Part shown: positions 44,488 to 54,707 of the stretch, in pieces | Layout: every line of letters begins with the position of its first letter | Numbering within the stretch: the first letter of the stretch is position 1 | DNA from: Hyphomicrobiales bacterium | GTDB lineage: Bacteria > Pseudomonadota > Alphaproteobacteria > Rhizobiales > JACESI01 | DNA: 64,000 nt | Direction of reading: 5' to 3' | Assembly (NCBI GenBank): GCA_039973685.1 | Contig: JBDWKL010000025.1 | Span: 1-64,000 of the forward strand | The notes under the pieces: model-generated | What the model was told of the DNA's origin: nothing | Seen by the model: only the letters and a program-made list of their open reading frames with translations | Database searches by the model: none | Made by a program: the position numbers and the translations under genes

Positions 44488-45396
44488 ATGCCATTAGAAA
44501 TGAACAGAGAGGTTTTCATCACCTGCGCTGTAACAGGCTCGGGCGGAACCCAAGACCGCAGTCCCCATGTGCCGCGCAGCCCAAAACAAATTGCAGATAG
44601 CGCGATTGCTGCGGCTAAAGCAGGGGCTGCCATTGCCCACTGTCATGTGCGCGACCCAGAAACAGGCGCACCATCACGCGACCTCAAACTTTACCGCGAA
44701 GTAACAGACCGTGTGCGCGATGCGGATGTGGATGTGGTATTGAACCTCACCGCTGGCATGGGTGGTGATCTTGTGTTTGGCAAGCCTTCCAGCCCTCTCC
44801 CGCTGATTGAAGGCACTGATATGGTGAGCGCCGAAGAGCGCGTTGCCCATGTGGCCGAGTGCCTACCAGAAATTTGCACCCTTGATTGCGGCACCATGAA
44901 TTTTGCTGAAGCTGATTATGTGATGACCAACACGCCCGGCATGTTGAAAGCCATGGGCACCATGATGGAAGAGCTTGGCGTCAAGCCAGAGATCGAAGCC
45001 TTCGACACGGGCCATCTTTGGCTTGCGAAACAATTGGTGGCAGACGGCGTATTGTCTTCCCCTGCCCTTGTTCAACTTTGCATGGGCATACCATGGGGCG
45101 CACCTGATGACCTCAACACCTTTATGGCCATGGTCAACAATGTGCCATCAGATTGGAACTGGTCCGCATTCTCCATTGGCCGCAACGAACTTCCCTATGT
45201 AGCGGCTAGCGTTTTGGCGGGCGGCAATGTGCGTGTCGGCTTGGAAGATAATCTATGGCTTGGCAAAGGCGAACTCGCCACCAATGAAGCACTCGTAGAA
45301 CGCGCCGTGACGATCATTGAAGCAATGGGTGCCAAAGTGATTGGGCCGCAAGACGTTCGCAAAAAGCTTGCCCTCACCAAACGTGCGCCTAGATAA
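44488..45396 (+). CDS. cdhB: BKACE-family beta-keto acid cleavage enzyme, probable 3-dehydrocarnitine cleavage (CdhB)
   Basis: The 302-aa protein starts at ATG with GGAGG upstream. It has the BKACE (DUF849) motifs: AKAGAAIAHCHVRDPETGAP (metal-binding HxHxR), LDCGTMNF and the C-terminal region GLEDNLWLGKGELATNEALV. In the carnitine pathway this enzyme takes 3-dehydrocarnitine and acetyl-CoA to betainyl-CoA and acetoacetate. Next genes are a lipocalin and the carnitine dehydrogenase fusion on the same strand, and the AraC regulator is divergent, so the assignment is well supported by context. Confidence 0.88.
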   Translation: MPLEMNREVFITCAVTGSGGTQDRSPHVPRSPKQIADSAIAAAKAGAAIAHCHVRDPETGAPSRDLKLYREVTDRVRDADVDVVLNLTAGMGGDLVFGKPSSPLPLIEGTDMVSAEERVAHVAECLPEICTLDCGTMNFAEADYVMTNTPGMLKAMGTMMEELGVKPEIEAFDTGHLWLAKQLVADGVLSSPALVQLCMGIPWGAPDDLNTFMAMVNNVPSDWNWSAFSIGRNELPYVAASVLAGGNVRVGLEDNLWLGKGELATNEALVERAVTIIEAMGAKVIGPQDVRKKLALTKRAPR

Positions 45397-45427
45397 TAAG
45401 GTATCTCAACCCAACGGAGACCACATC

Positions 45428-45922
45428 ATGCGATTTATACTTATTGTCATTGCGATATTATTCGCGGCGTCACCAACTTTAGCAGCAAGCGTTAAAACCG
45501 TCCAAGACCTCGATCTAAAACGGTACCTTGGCACATGGCACGAAGTGGCCCGCTATCCACTGTTCTTCCAAAAAGGCTGCAAGCAATCTAAGGCGACTTA
45601 CAAGCTCATCGGCCCTAAGAAAATCTCCGTGCACAACCGCTGCATCAAGAACGGTAAAAAGACGGAAGTCATGGGCGATGCCATCGTCAAAGGACCGGGC
45701 AAACTGGCTGTGAAGTTTTCCGTCTTCATGCCGTTCCGCGCACCCTATTGGGTATTGTGGGTAGACCCAAATTACGAGGTCGCGGTGGTCGGTGGACCCA
45801 AACGCAAAAATGGCTGGATCCTCGCGCGGTCTCCTAACCCGTCAAAGAAACAACTCGCACCTGCGCTGAAAGCTTTGACGGACAATGGCTACAAGCTCAA
45901 TGGACTAATCTGGGATAAATAA
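45428..45922 (+). CDS. Blc-like exported lipocalin
   Basis: The protein is 164 aa from ATG 45428 with GGAG upstream. A signal peptide (MRFILIVIAILFAASPTLAA) is followed by the lipocalin signature DLKRYLGTWHEVARYPLFFQ and, at the C-terminus, DPNYEVAVVGGPKRKNGWIL and LARSPNP. There is no lipobox Cys at the cleavage site, so it is soluble in the periplasm rather than a lipoprotein. Bacterial lipocalins bind lysophospholipids or fatty acids. Its position inside the carnitine operon, 31 bp after cdhB and 2 bp before the dehydrogenase, is unusual and suggests a role with carnitine- or choline-containing lipids (inference). Confidence 0.88.
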   Translation: MRFILIVIAILFAASPTLAASVKTVQDLDLKRYLGTWHEVARYPLFFQKGCKQSKATYKLIGPKKISVHNRCIKNGKKTEVMGDAIVKGPGKLAVKFSVFMPFRAPYWVLWVDPNYEVAVVGGPKRKNGWILARSPNPSKKQLAPALKALTDNGYKLNGLIWDK

Positions 45923-45924
45923 AG

Positions 45925-47340
45925 ATGAAAAAAGCAGCAATCATCGGTGGTGGTGTTATTGGCGGCGGATGGGCTGCTCGGTTCTTGTTGAATGGTTGGA
46001 ATGTCGTCATCTCAGACCCTGACCCAGAAGCAGAACGCAAGATCAATGAGGTGATGGAGAATGCCCGTCGCTCGCTTCCTGCCCTCAGCGAAGTCTCCAT
46101 GCCAGAAGAAGGCACCCTCACCTTTGCAGGTTCTATTGCGGAAGCTGTGACCGACGCTGACTGGATACAAGAAAGCGTGCCCGAGCGGTTAGACATCAAA
46201 CACGCAGTCATGGCCGAGATACAAGCAAATTGCCCAACCGACGCGCTGATTGGTTCTTCAACGTCAGGGTTCAAACCGAGTGAGCTGCAAGAAAAATCAG
46301 ATCGCCCGCGCCAGATTTTCGTGGCTCATCCATTTAACCCCGTCTACCTGCTGCCATTGATCGAGTTGGTCGGCACGCCTGACACGACAGCACGCGCCAA
46401 AAGCATGCTCACAGAAATTGGCATGAAGCCGCTTATCGTCAAAAAAGAGATCGACGCTCACATTGCCGACCGCTTTTTAGAGGCCGTATGGCGTGAGGCT
46501 CTATGGCTGATTAAAGACGGTATTGCGACCACCCAAGAAATTGACGATGCAATCCGCTTCGGCTTCGGTCTTCGTTGGGGACAAATGGGCTTGTTTGAAA
46601 CGTACCGCGTTGCTGGTGGTGAAGCAGGCATGCGCCATTTCATCGAGCAGTTCGGCCCTTGCCTAAGTTGGCCATGGACAAAGCTGATGGATGTGCCTGA
46701 ACTGACTGACGAACTCATCGACGCCATTGCCGACCAATCAGACGCGCAATCCGGCATGCACACAATCCGCGAGCTTGAACGTATTCGCGATGATAATCTC
46801 GTCTCCATGATGCGATCCCTCAAAGGGCGTGATTGGGGTGCTGGTGCTATCCTCAATGCCCATGATGCGAAGTTGAAGCCTGAGCTCCCAACGGACTATA
46901 CCAAGCCGCTCAACACACTCTCGCGCACCATCCCCATCGACTGGACAGATTATAACGGCCACATGAATGAAAGCCGCTACGGCCAAGTGTTCTCAGATGC
47001 GGGCGATGTGGTGATGAACATGGTTGGCGCCGACGCTGATTATATCAAAGCTGGCATGAGTTATTTCACCGTTGATAATCACATTCGGTTTTTAAATGAG
47101 ACCAATGCGGGCGAGAAGATTCATGTGGTGACACAGGTGCTAGAGGCTGGCGGCAAGAAGCTTCGCATGTACCACGATATGCGCAACGAGGCGGGCGAAA
47201 CGCTTTGCACCTGCAATCAAATGCTCATCCATGTGAGCTTAGAGACCCGCCGATCATGCTTACCACCACAACACGTCGAAGAACGCCTTGCAGCCCTTCA
47301 TGAAGGTCAATCGAAATTGCCAATGCCGGAGGGCGCGTAG
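45925..47340 (+). CDS. cdhA: L-carnitine 3-dehydrogenase fused to betainyl-CoA thioesterase (CdhA-CdhC)
   Basis: The 471-aa protein has a Rossmann N-terminus (AAIIGGGVIGGGWAARFLLN, residues 4-23), the 3-hydroxyacyl-CoA dehydrogenase-type domain (SSTSGFKPSELQEKSDRPRQ, then VAHPFNPVYLLPLIELVG with the catalytic His) up to about residue 320, then a hot-dog-fold thioesterase domain (about 330-455; IDWTDYNGHMNESRYGQVFS). The first part oxidises L-carnitine to 3-dehydrocarnitine with NAD; the second fits CdhC, which releases glycine betaine from betainyl-CoA. In Pseudomonas these are separate proteins; the fusion is found in rhizobial relatives. Confidence 0.9.
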   Translation: MKKAAIIGGGVIGGGWAARFLLNGWNVVISDPDPEAERKINEVMENARRSLPALSEVSMPEEGTLTFAGSIAEAVTDADWIQESVPERLDIKHAVMAEIQANCPTDALIGSSTSGFKPSELQEKSDRPRQIFVAHPFNPVYLLPLIELVGTPDTTARAKSMLTEIGMKPLIVKKEIDAHIADRFLEAVWREALWLIKDGIATTQEIDDAIRFGFGLRWGQMGLFETYRVAGGEAGMRHFIEQFGPCLSWPWTKLMDVPELTDELIDAIADQSDAQSGMHTIRELERIRDDNLVSMMRSLKGRDWGAGAILNAHDAKLKPELPTDYTKPLNTLSRTIPIDWTDYNGHMNESRYGQVFSDAGDVVMNMVGADADYIKAGMSYFTVDNHIRFLNETNAGEKIHVVTQVLEAGGKKLRMYHDMRNEAGETLCTCNQMLIHVSLETRRSCLPPQHVEERLAALHEGQSKLPMPEGA

Positions 47341-47341
47341 G

Positions 47342-48505
47342 ATGAATTTTGGCCTTACCGAAGAACAACAAATGATCGTCGAGACGACACGCGCCTTTGT
47401 TGAAAATGAGCTTTATCCGCACGAGGAAAAGGTTGAGCAAACCGGCGAACTTGATATGGATTTGGTGAAAGAAATCCAGAAGAAGGCGATAGATGCGGGC
47501 CTTTATGCGGCCAATATTCCTGAAGAGTTTGGCGGCACGGGTCTGGATACACCCACATGGCTGCTTTATGAAAAAGAACTTGGCAAAGCAAACTACGCGC
47601 TTCACTGGACTGCTGTTGCTCGCCCTTCCAATATCCTATGCGCGGGCACGCCTGAACAGCGCGAGAAATATCTTGAGCCTTGTATGCGCGGCGAGAAGTG
47701 GGACTGTATGGCGATGACGGAGCCAGGGGCTGGTTCTGATCTTCGCGGCATGAAGGGAACGGCTGTTCAAGACGGCGACGACTTCATCCTCAATGGCACA
47801 AAGCACTTCATTTCCCATGCGGATATTGCAGACTTCGCAATCGTCTATATGGCAACAGGAGAAGAAGACACGCCACGCGGTAAGAAAAAGCTGATCTCCT
47901 CTTTCTTCGTTGATAAAGGCACTAAGGGCTTTAGCGTTCGCAATGGCTACCGCAATGTGTCGCACCGTGGTTACACCAACTCAATCTTAGAGTTTGATGA
48001 CTGCCGCATCCCTGCTCGCAATATGCTGGGTGAACTTCACAAGGGTTTTGAAGTGGCGAACGACTGGCTGGGTGCCACGCGCCTACAAGTTGCCGCTACT
48101 TGTTTGGGCCGTGCTGAACGCGCCTTTAAACACTCGGTTGAATGGTCGGCGGAGCGTGAACAATTCGGCCAGAAGATTGGTAAGTTTCAAGGTGTCTCTT
48201 TCAAGCTGGCAGATATGGCAATGGAGATGAAAGCGGCTGAGCTTCTGACATTGGAAGCTGGTTGGAAATATGATCAAGGCACGTGCACCGATACCGATAT
48301 GGCGATGGCTAAACTGAAGGCCACCGAGATGTTGGCGTTCGTCGCTGATGAAGCTATTCAAATTCACGGTGGCATGGGCGTTATGGATGAACTGCCGCTG
48401 GAGCGCATTTGGCGTGATTCCCGCATTGAGCGGATTTGGGAAGGCACCTCAGAAATTCAACGCCACATCATAAGCCGCGCCTTGTTGCGCCCGCTAGGTG
48501 CTTAA
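47342..48505 (+). CDS. Acyl-CoA dehydrogenase, candidate gamma-butyrobetainyl-CoA dehydrogenase
   Basis: The protein is 387 aa from ATG 47342, 1 bp after the cdhAC stop. It has the full acyl-CoA dehydrogenase layout: N-terminal helices, CMAMTEPGAGSDLRGMKGTA (FAD/substrate region), the QIHGGMGVMDELPLERIWRD segment and RIERIWEGTSEIQRHIISRA near the C-terminus. Tight coupling with the carnitine genes and the next CoA-ligase gene suggests oxidation of gamma-butyrobetainyl-CoA to crotonobetainyl-CoA, as in Agrobacterium gamma-butyrobetaine catabolism. Substrate assignment is inference. Confidence 0.83.
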   Translation: MNFGLTEEQQMIVETTRAFVENELYPHEEKVEQTGELDMDLVKEIQKKAIDAGLYAANIPEEFGGTGLDTPTWLLYEKELGKANYALHWTAVARPSNILCAGTPEQREKYLEPCMRGEKWDCMAMTEPGAGSDLRGMKGTAVQDGDDFILNGTKHFISHADIADFAIVYMATGEEDTPRGKKKLISSFFVDKGTKGFSVRNGYRNVSHRGYTNSILEFDDCRIPARNMLGELHKGFEVANDWLGATRLQVAATCLGRAERAFKHSVEWSAEREQFGQKIGKFQGVSFKLADMAMEMKAAELLTLEAGWKYDQGTCTDTDMAMAKLKATEMLAFVADEAIQIHGGMGVMDELPLERIWRDSRIERIWEGTSEIQRHIISRALLRPLGA

Positions 48506-48508
48506 ACT

Positions 48509-50524
48509 GTGAGCTTAGATCGTCTCATCAATCCTCATTCAATCGCCGTCATTGGTGGTGGTGCATGGTGTGAAGCGGTTCTTCAACAATGTTTAGATAG
48601 CGGCTTTGATGGCCCGATATATCCGGTTCACCCAAAGCGCACTGAGATTTTGGGGATTGAGACTTATGCGAGCGTCGACGATCTCCCCTCGCCACCGGAT
48701 GCAAGTTTCATCGGGGTCAATCGGTTTGTAACTGTTGAAGTGGTGCGTACCCTCAGTCAAATGGGCGCGGGCGGTGCCGTGTGCTTTGCAAGCGGCTTTC
48801 AAGAGAGCGAAGACGGTAAGGCGCTCAACGATGAGTTGCTTGAGGCAGCCGGTGGCTTCACCTTGCTTGGACCCAACTGCTACGGCTTTTTGAATTATCT
48901 TGATGGCGCGATGTTATGGCCTGATGTGCATGGAGGAAAAGCGGTTGAAAGCGGTGTCGCGATTATCGCGCAATCATCCAATATTGCCCTCAACCTCACC
49001 ATGCAAAACCGTGGCTTACCGGTCTCGCACTTGATCACCGTTGGCAATCAAGCACAAACCAGCATGGCGGATGTTGGCATGGCGCTCCTCGCCGATGAGC
49101 GCGTTACAGCCCTTGGTCTTTATGTGGAAGGCTTCGGTGATATTCGTGCCCTTGAGGCATTAGCGGCGCAAGCAAAGAAAGGGGGCAAGCCGATCATCGC
49201 GGTTAAGGCGGGACAATCGGAAGAAGCGCGCGCTGCAACAATCTCGCACACCGCATCGCTTGCGGGCAGTGATGCAGGCGCCAACGCCCTTATGGAGCGT
49301 CTCGGCATTGCGCGGGTAAACTCGCTTCCCGTACTGCTTGAAAGTTTGAAGCTTGCCCATGTGTTCGGTACTCTACCAGGCAATGCCATTGCGACGCTTA
49401 GCTGCTCTGGTGGCGAAGCAAGCTTGATCGCCGACACAGCCTCGCGTTTCGGTGTTAAATTCCCGACGCTCACCAATAATCAAATTGATACTCTAAGCAC
49501 TCACCTGAATGAGCTGGTGACGCTCACCAATCCACTTGATTATCACACCTTCATCTGGCGCAACCGCGAAGCAATGGCCGCTGTCTTTGCTGCTATGGCG
49601 AGTGAGCAAATCGACCTCACCATGATTATTTTAGATTTCCCTAAAGGCGGACCGCCTCAGCATCCTGATTGGTTGATCACGCTGGATGCTATTGAAGATG
49701 CCGCGCAGATGACGGGCAAAAAGTTTGGTGTGTTGGCGTCTCTGCCAGAAACCATGCCAGAGGACATTGCAGAGCGATTATTTAAATCTGGCATCGTTCC
49801 CTTGTCAGGCTTTGATGAAGCGATGCAGGCAATCAATGCTTGTCAGGCGTATTCAAGCGTAGCTGAGCCATTGTTACTTAGCACGCCGCTAGAAGGACCA
49901 ACCCACACGCTCAATGAGGCAGAGGCCAAGCGCGATCTTCAATCCTTCGGCCTCAACATTCCAACGGCTCAATATTGCAAAGATAACGATACTGTTTTTG
50001 ATGAGGCCAACTCACTCACCTTCCCCGTTGTCGTGAAAGCTCTCGGGCTCGCTCATAAAACGGAAGCAGGTGGTGTGGCGCTTAATATTCAAAGTGCGGA
50101 GGCTGCCAAAGAAGCAGCAAGCGCAATGCCAGCAAGCGAGTTCATCGTTGAAGAGATGATAACGGGCGCTATCGCCGAATTACTAATCGGTGTCGTACGG
50201 GATGAAGCGCATGGTTTCGTGCTCACCATCGCGGCGGGCGGTATTTATACGGAGATTATGAAAGACCAATGCTCTCTGCTCTTACCCGTCACCAAGACGG
50301 ATATTCTTACCACGATTGATAGCTTGAAAATTGCGCCATTGCTCAAAGGGTATCGCGGACAATCATCCGCAAATCTAGATGCCATCGCGAACGCCGTACT
50401 AGTTCTTCAAGACTATGTGGTCGCCAACACCGACACGCTCATTGAGGTCGAAATCAATCCCCTCATCATCACAGGTGATCGCGCCATCGCTGCTGATGCG
50501 TTGATAACAAGAAGCCCCGCCTGA
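48509..50524 (+). CDS. ADP-forming acyl-CoA synthetase, candidate gamma-butyrobetaine/carnitine CoA ligase
   Basis: The 671-aa protein starts at GTG 48509, 3 bp after the dehydrogenase. It is a fused alpha-beta NDP-forming acyl-CoA synthetase: CoA-binding domain (SIAVIGGGAWCEAVLQQCLD), succinyl-CoA-ligase-like domains with the phospho-His loop (ATISHTASLAGSDAG, near residue 250), and a C-terminal ATP-grasp domain (about 455-670; FPVVVKALGLAHKTEAGGVA). It makes an acyl-CoA with ATP to ADP. Its position suggests activation of gamma-butyrobetaine or a carnitine derivative. A terminator overlaps the stop codon and closes the operon. Confidence 0.85.
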   Translation: MSLDRLINPHSIAVIGGGAWCEAVLQQCLDSGFDGPIYPVHPKRTEILGIETYASVDDLPSPPDASFIGVNRFVTVEVVRTLSQMGAGGAVCFASGFQESEDGKALNDELLEAAGGFTLLGPNCYGFLNYLDGAMLWPDVHGGKAVESGVAIIAQSSNIALNLTMQNRGLPVSHLITVGNQAQTSMADVGMALLADERVTALGLYVEGFGDIRALEALAAQAKKGGKPIIAVKAGQSEEARAATISHTASLAGSDAGANALMERLGIARVNSLPVLLESLKLAHVFGTLPGNAIATLSCSGGEASLIADTASRFGVKFPTLTNNQIDTLSTHLNELVTLTNPLDYHTFIWRNREAMAAVFAAMASEQIDLTMIILDFPKGGPPQHPDWLITLDAIEDAAQMTGKKFGVLASLPETMPEDIAERLFKSGIVPLSGFDEAMQAINACQAYSSVAEPLLLSTPLEGPTHTLNEAEAKRDLQSFGLNIPTAQYCKDNDTVFDEANSLTFPVVVKALGLAHKTEAGGVALNIQSAEAAKEAASAMPASEFIVEEMITGAIAELLIGVVRDEAHGFVLTIAAGGIYTEIMKDQCSLLLPVTKTDILTTIDSLKIAPLLKGYRGQSSANLDAIANAVLVLQDYVVANTDTLIEVEINPLIITGDRAIAADALITRSPA

Positions 50525-50538
50525 TAGACGGGGCTTTT
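50512..50538 (+). terminator. Rho-independent terminator of the carnitine operon
   Basis: AAGCCCCG (50512-50519) pairs with CGGGGCTT (50529-50536), followed by TT and AT-rich sequence. The stop codon of the CoA ligase lies in the loop. It also separates this operon from the convergent formate-THF ligase gene. Confidence 0.85.
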
Positions 50539-50562
50539 AAAATTTAGCAGTTCAATTGAGAC

Positions 50563-52230
50563 TTAGAACAAACCTTCAATATCGCCATCATCATTGATGT
50601 GGATTGCTTCCGCAGATGGAACGCGAGGCAAGCCCGGCATTGTCATGATCTCACCGCAGATTGCGACAATGAAACCAGCACCAGCAGACAGCCGCACTTC
50701 ACGTACAGGCAAATCAAAGCCTGTTGGTGCACCGCGTTGAGTTGGGTCGGTCGAGAATGAGTATTGCGTTTTCGCCATACAAACTGGCAACTTGCCGTAG
50801 CCCTGCTCTTCCCAAACCGCCAATTGATCTGTGATCTTCTTGTCCATCACAACGCCATCAGCGCGGTAGATTTCTTTGGCGATTGTTTCGATTTTCGCAG
50901 CCAAGCCAAGATCATCAGGATAAAGCGGTGCAAAGTTTGCAGACCCTTCATCACACAACTCAACAACGCGCTTCGCTGTCTCTTCAATACCTGCACCACC
51001 GTTGGCCCAGTGTGTATTCAAGATTGCTTCAACGCCGTTGCTTTCACAGTAATCTTTAATCGCTTGAACTTCTGCGTCTGTGTCTGTCACGAAATGGTTG
51101 ATACCAACGACAAGCGGCACACCGAACTTTTTGACGTTTTCAATGTGGCGACCAAGGTTTGCACAACCAGCTTTCACCGCATCAACATTTTCAGCGCCAA
51201 GGTCAGCTTTCAAAACGCCGCCGTTCATTTTCATCGCACGAACCGTTGCAACAAGCACAACTGCATCTGGCGACAGGCCCGCTTTGCGGCATTTAATGTC
51301 GAAGAATTTTTCAGCACCAAGGTCAGCACCAAAACCTGCTTCTGTCACAACGTAATCAGCAAGTTTCAACGCCGTCTTCGTTGCAACAACTGAGTTACAG
51401 CCGTGAGCGATGTTGGCGAATGGACCGCCGTGTACGAAGGCTGGATTATTTTCGAGTGTTTGAACGAGGTTTGGCTGCATTGCTTGTTGAAGCAACGTTG
51501 TCATCGCACCGTCGGCTTTGATGTCACGGCAATAAACCGGAGAGCGATCGCGGCGGTAAGCCACGATGATGCTGCCTAGACGCTCTTGCAAATCATCAAG
51601 ATCATTGGCCAAGCAGAGGATGGCCATCACTTCTGAAGCAACCGTAATATCAAAACCAGCTTCACGCGGGAAACCGTTTGCCACGCCACCAAGGTTACAA
51701 ACAACCTGACGAAGTGCGCGGTCGTTCATGTCCATCACACGACGGAACGCGATGCGGCGAATATCAATTTCTAGCTCGTTACCCCAATAGATGTGGTTAT
51801 CAAGCATCGCGGCCAAAAGGTTGTGAGCTGATGTAATGGCATGGAAGTCACCTGTGAAATGCAGGTTCATATCTTCCATTGGAACGACTTGAGCGTAACC
51901 ACCACCAGCAGCACCGCCCTTCATGCCGAAACATGGGCCGAGTGAGGCTTCACGAATACAAATCGCAGCACGCTTGCCGATACGGTTTAGACCATCGCCG
52001 AGGCCCACTGTCGTGGTTGTCTTACCTTCACCAGCAGGTGTTGGGTTGATGGCCGTTACAAGAATCAGTTTGCCATCTTCTTTAGAGGCTTGCGCCTTGA
52101 TGAACTCAGCAGAAATTTTTGCTTTGTCATGGCCAAATGGCAAAAGATCTTCTGTTGGAATATCCAGCTTTGCGCCGATTTCCTGAATTGCTTTTTTCTT
52201 CGCGCCGCGTGCGATTTCAATATCAGACAT
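50563..52230 (-). CDS. fhs: Formate-tetrahydrofolate ligase
   Basis: The 555-aa protein starts at ATG with AAAGGAAA upstream. Signatures are intact: P-loop [58 protein letters not shown] and the C-terminal [20 protein letters not shown]. Length matches the family. It joins formate to tetrahydrofolate with ATP, giving 10-formyl-THF. With the formaldehyde-oxidation genes at 54.9-56.9 kb it can recover carbon released by methyl-group oxidation of glycine betaine. Confidence 0.97.
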   Translation of the reverse strand: MSDIEIARGAKKKAIQEIGAKLDIPTEDLLPFGHDKAKISAEFIKAQASKEDGKLILVTAINPTPAGEGKTTTTVGLGDGLNRIGKRAAICIREASLGPCFGMKGGAAGGGYAQVVPMEDMNLHFTGDFHAITSAHNLLAAMLDNHIYWGNELEIDIRRIAFRRVMDMNDRALRQVVCNLGGVANGFPREAGFDITVASEVMAILCLANDLDDLQERLGSIIVAYRRDRSPVYCRDIKADGAMTTLLQQAMQPNLVQTLENNPAFVHGGPFANIAHGCNSVVATKTALKLADYVVTEAGFGADLGAEKFFDIKCRKAGLSPDAVVLVATVRAMKMNGGVLKADLGAENVDAVKAGCANLGRHIENVKKFGVPLVVGINHFVTDTDAEVQAIKDYCESNGVEAILNTHWANGGAGIEETAKRVVELCDEGSANFAPLYPDDLGLAAKIETIAKEIYRADGVVMDKKITDQLAVWEEQGYGKLPVCMAKTQYSFSTDPTQRGAPTGFDLPVREVRLSAGAGFIVAICGEIMTMPGLPRVPSAEAIHINDDGDIEGLF

Positions 52231-52378
52231 GCTCTATTTCCTTTGGCCCAACAATACCAAGACCACTAATTGGCCTATTTGGACAAACGGTATAGAGAAG
52301 AAATCCGAATTGAAAATTCAAAATCACTAATGCGCGATTGGAATTGCGAATATTCGACGAACGTCTAACCCCAAGACC

Positions 52379-53605
52379 CTACATAAACGCCTGCAAACCA
52401 GTCTGCGCACGGCCCAAGATCAGCGCGTGCACATCGTGCGTACCTTCATAAGTATTCACAGCTTCAAGGTTCATGACGTGGCGGATCACGTGGTACTCAT
52501 CTGAAACGCCGTTGCCGCCGTGCATGTCGCGGGCAACGCGGGCGATGTCGAGTGCTTTGCCGCAATTGTTGCGTTTCATCAGGCTGATAAGCTCTACCGG
52601 CGATGACTTGTCATCCATCATGCGGCCAAGGCGCAATGCTCCTTGGAGGCCAAGGGAGATTTCGGTTTGCATGTCGGCGAGCTTCTTTTGGATAAGCTGA
52701 GTTTGTGCCAATGGCTTGCCGAACTGCTTGCGGTCCATCGTATAGTCGCGCGCAGCGTGCCAGCAGAATTCTGCCGCACCCAGTGCTCCCCATGCAATGC
52801 CGTAACGTGCTTTGTTGAGACAGCCGAAGGGACCTGCAAGACCTTGCACATTTGGCAGTAAGTTTTCTTCAGGCACAAAGACTTCATCCATTTGGATCAT
52901 GCCCGTGACGGATGCGCGCAATGAGAACTTGCCTTCAATCTTCGGTGCGGCCAAACCCTTCATGCCTTTGTCTAGGATAAAGCCACGAATTTTATTGTCG
53001 TGCTCATCCGACTTTGCCCAGATGATAAACACGTCGGCGATTGGCGAATTGGTGATCCAGTTTTTGGCACCTGATACCAAATAGCCGCCATCGACTTTCT
53101 TGGCACGGGTGACCATGGAACCCGGATCGGAGCCGTGGTCCGGTTCTGTTAGGCCGAAACAACCGACATACTCGCCGCTTGCAAGTTTCGGCAGATATTT
53201 CAGGCGCTGTTCTTCTGAGCCATAAGCAAAGATTGGATGCATAACGAGGGATGATTGAACGGACATGGTAGAGCGATAACCTGAATCAACACGTTCTACT
53301 TCGCGGGCCACAAGGCCGTAAGAAACATAGTTTGCACCGACACAGCCATATTCTTCAGGGATGGTAGAACCCAAGAGACCAAGCTCACCCATCTCGTTGA
53401 AAATTTCGCGGTCGAACGTTTCGTGCCGGTTTGCCTCTAGGACGCGGGTCATTAAACGTTCTTGGCAGAATTGATGCGCGCTGTCGCGGATCATGCGTTC
53501 GTCTTCGTTCAGTTGATCTTCGAGTAAAAACGGATCTTCCCAAACCATATCAGGCGCTTTGGCTCTTGCTAATTCTGGCGTTACGGCTTTCGCTTTATCG
53601 AGCAT
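52379..53605 (-). CDS. gcdH: Glutaryl-CoA dehydrogenase
   Basis: The 408-aa acyl-CoA dehydrogenase has the GcdH-type sequence: [57 protein letters not shown] and the catalytic Glu in [20 protein letters not shown]. GcdH oxidises and decarboxylates glutaryl-CoA to crotonyl-CoA in lysine and tryptophan breakdown. Ribosome site GAGGTTG precedes the ATG. It is monocistronic, convergent with nothing, 149 bp upstream of the formate-THF ligase on the same strand. Confidence 0.92.
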   Translation of the reverse strand: MLDKAKAVTPELARAKAPDMVWEDPFLLEDQLNEDERMIRDSAHQFCQERLMTRVLEANRHETFDREIFNEMGELGLLGSTIPEEYGCVGANYVSYGLVAREVERVDSGYRSTMSVQSSLVMHPIFAYGSEEQRLKYLPKLASGEYVGCFGLTEPDHGSDPGSMVTRAKKVDGGYLVSGAKNWITNSPIADVFIIWAKSDEHDNKIRGFILDKGMKGLAAPKIEGKFSLRASVTGMIQMDEVFVPEENLLPNVQGLAGPFGCLNKARYGIAWGALGAAEFCWHAARDYTMDRKQFGKPLAQTQLIQKKLADMQTEISLGLQGALRLGRMMDDKSSPVELISLMKRNNCGKALDIARVARDMHGGNGVSDEYHVIRHVMNLEAVNTYEGTHDVHALILGRAQTGLQAFM

Positions 53606-53708
53606 GGATCAACCTCATCAATTCATTTGTAATTTATCAATTTACGCGACACGATTGTTGTCAAACCGTGTCACGTAAATTCCATAGTCATTGGCGCGTT
53701 AAACGGCC

Positions 53709-54707
53709 TTATTTCGTTACATCAATAACAGCACGGCCTTTGATGCCACCTTTAAGGATCGCTTTGCCAAGGGTCGGCACATCTGCAAGCACTGCATCAT
53801 GGCGAATGGTTGCGAAGTCGTCTGACGCCATTGTTTGATGCACAATATCAAGCGCTGCCTTACGCACCTCAACAGGGGCTTGCACGCTGTCGATACCCAA
53901 AATATTGACGCCGCGCACAAACATCGTGATCAAATCCATCTGAACACGACTACCAGCCGCCAGACCAACGGCTGCAATGGCGCCGCCGTAATTAAGCTCA
54001 GTCACGATCTGGTTAAAACCAGGACCACCAGCATTATCAATACAGCCTGCCCAAAGTTCTTTAGATAGTGGCTTCTTGGTGCCTTCTGCGTAATTTTCGC
54101 GCGGTATCACTTGGCTAGCACCGAGTTCTTTCAAATAACCTTCATTTTCAGGACGACCAGAAACCGCTGCCACTTCATAACCAAGGCCTTTCAGCATGCG
54201 CACACAAAACGAGCCAACACCGCCTGATGACCCTGTCACGAGAACTGGACCTTTATCCGGTGTCACACCCATATGCTTCAGTGCATTGATGGAAATACCA
54301 GCGGTAAGGCCCGCAATGCCAACTGTTGCGCCATCAACAAGGCTCATACCGTCGGGCAATGGTACCAGCCAATCGCCTTTAACTGAGGCGTATTCGGAAT
54401 AGCCACCCCACCAAACTTCACCAATGCGCCAACCGTTAGCAACGACTTTGTCGCCTTCTTTGTAAGAAGCGTGGTTTGATTCAGCGACTTCACCGACAAA
54501 ATCCACACCGCACACATGGGGGAACTCACGAATGATGCGCGCGAGACCAGAAAGCGCCAAGCCATCTTTATAGTTGACAGCGGCATGGCTCACTTTGATC
54601 AGCACATCACCGTCTGGCAAATCTGACTTGTTGATTTCTTCGAGCGCTGAAACGCCCTTCCCGTCTTCTGTCTCACGGGTTACGACTGCGCGAAATGTAT
54701 CTGACAT
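53709..54707 (-). CDS. acuI: AcuI/YhdH-family NADPH-dependent acryloyl-CoA reductase
   Basis: The protein is 332 aa from ATG 54707, with GGGAGG upstream; a GTG at 54722 would include the ribosome site. It is a medium-chain dehydrogenase/reductase without zinc ligands: VNYKDGLALSGLARIIREFP, PHVCGVDFVGEV, VLVTGSSGGVGSFCVRMLKG (NADPH site), and GINALKH-type segment ISINALKHMG. AcuI detoxifies acryloyl-CoA to propionyl-CoA in DMSP/acrylate users; YhdH homologues are also called quinone oxidoreductases. No other DMSP gene is evident nearby, so a housekeeping role is possible. Confidence 0.85.
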   Translation of the reverse strand: MSDTFRAVVTRETEDGKGVSALEEINKSDLPDGDVLIKVSHAAVNYKDGLALSGLARIIREFPHVCGVDFVGEVAESNHASYKEGDKVVANGWRIGEVWWGGYSEYASVKGDWLVPLPDGMSLVDGATVGIAGLTAGISINALKHMGVTPDKGPVLVTGSSGGVGSFCVRMLKGLGYEVAAVSGRPENEGYLKELGASQVIPRENYAEGTKKPLSKELWAGCIDNAGGPGFNQIVTELNYGGAIAAVGLAAGSRVQMDLITMFVRGVNILGIDSVQAPVEVRKAALDIVHQTMASDDFATIRHDAVLADVPTLGKAILKGGIKGRAVIDVTK

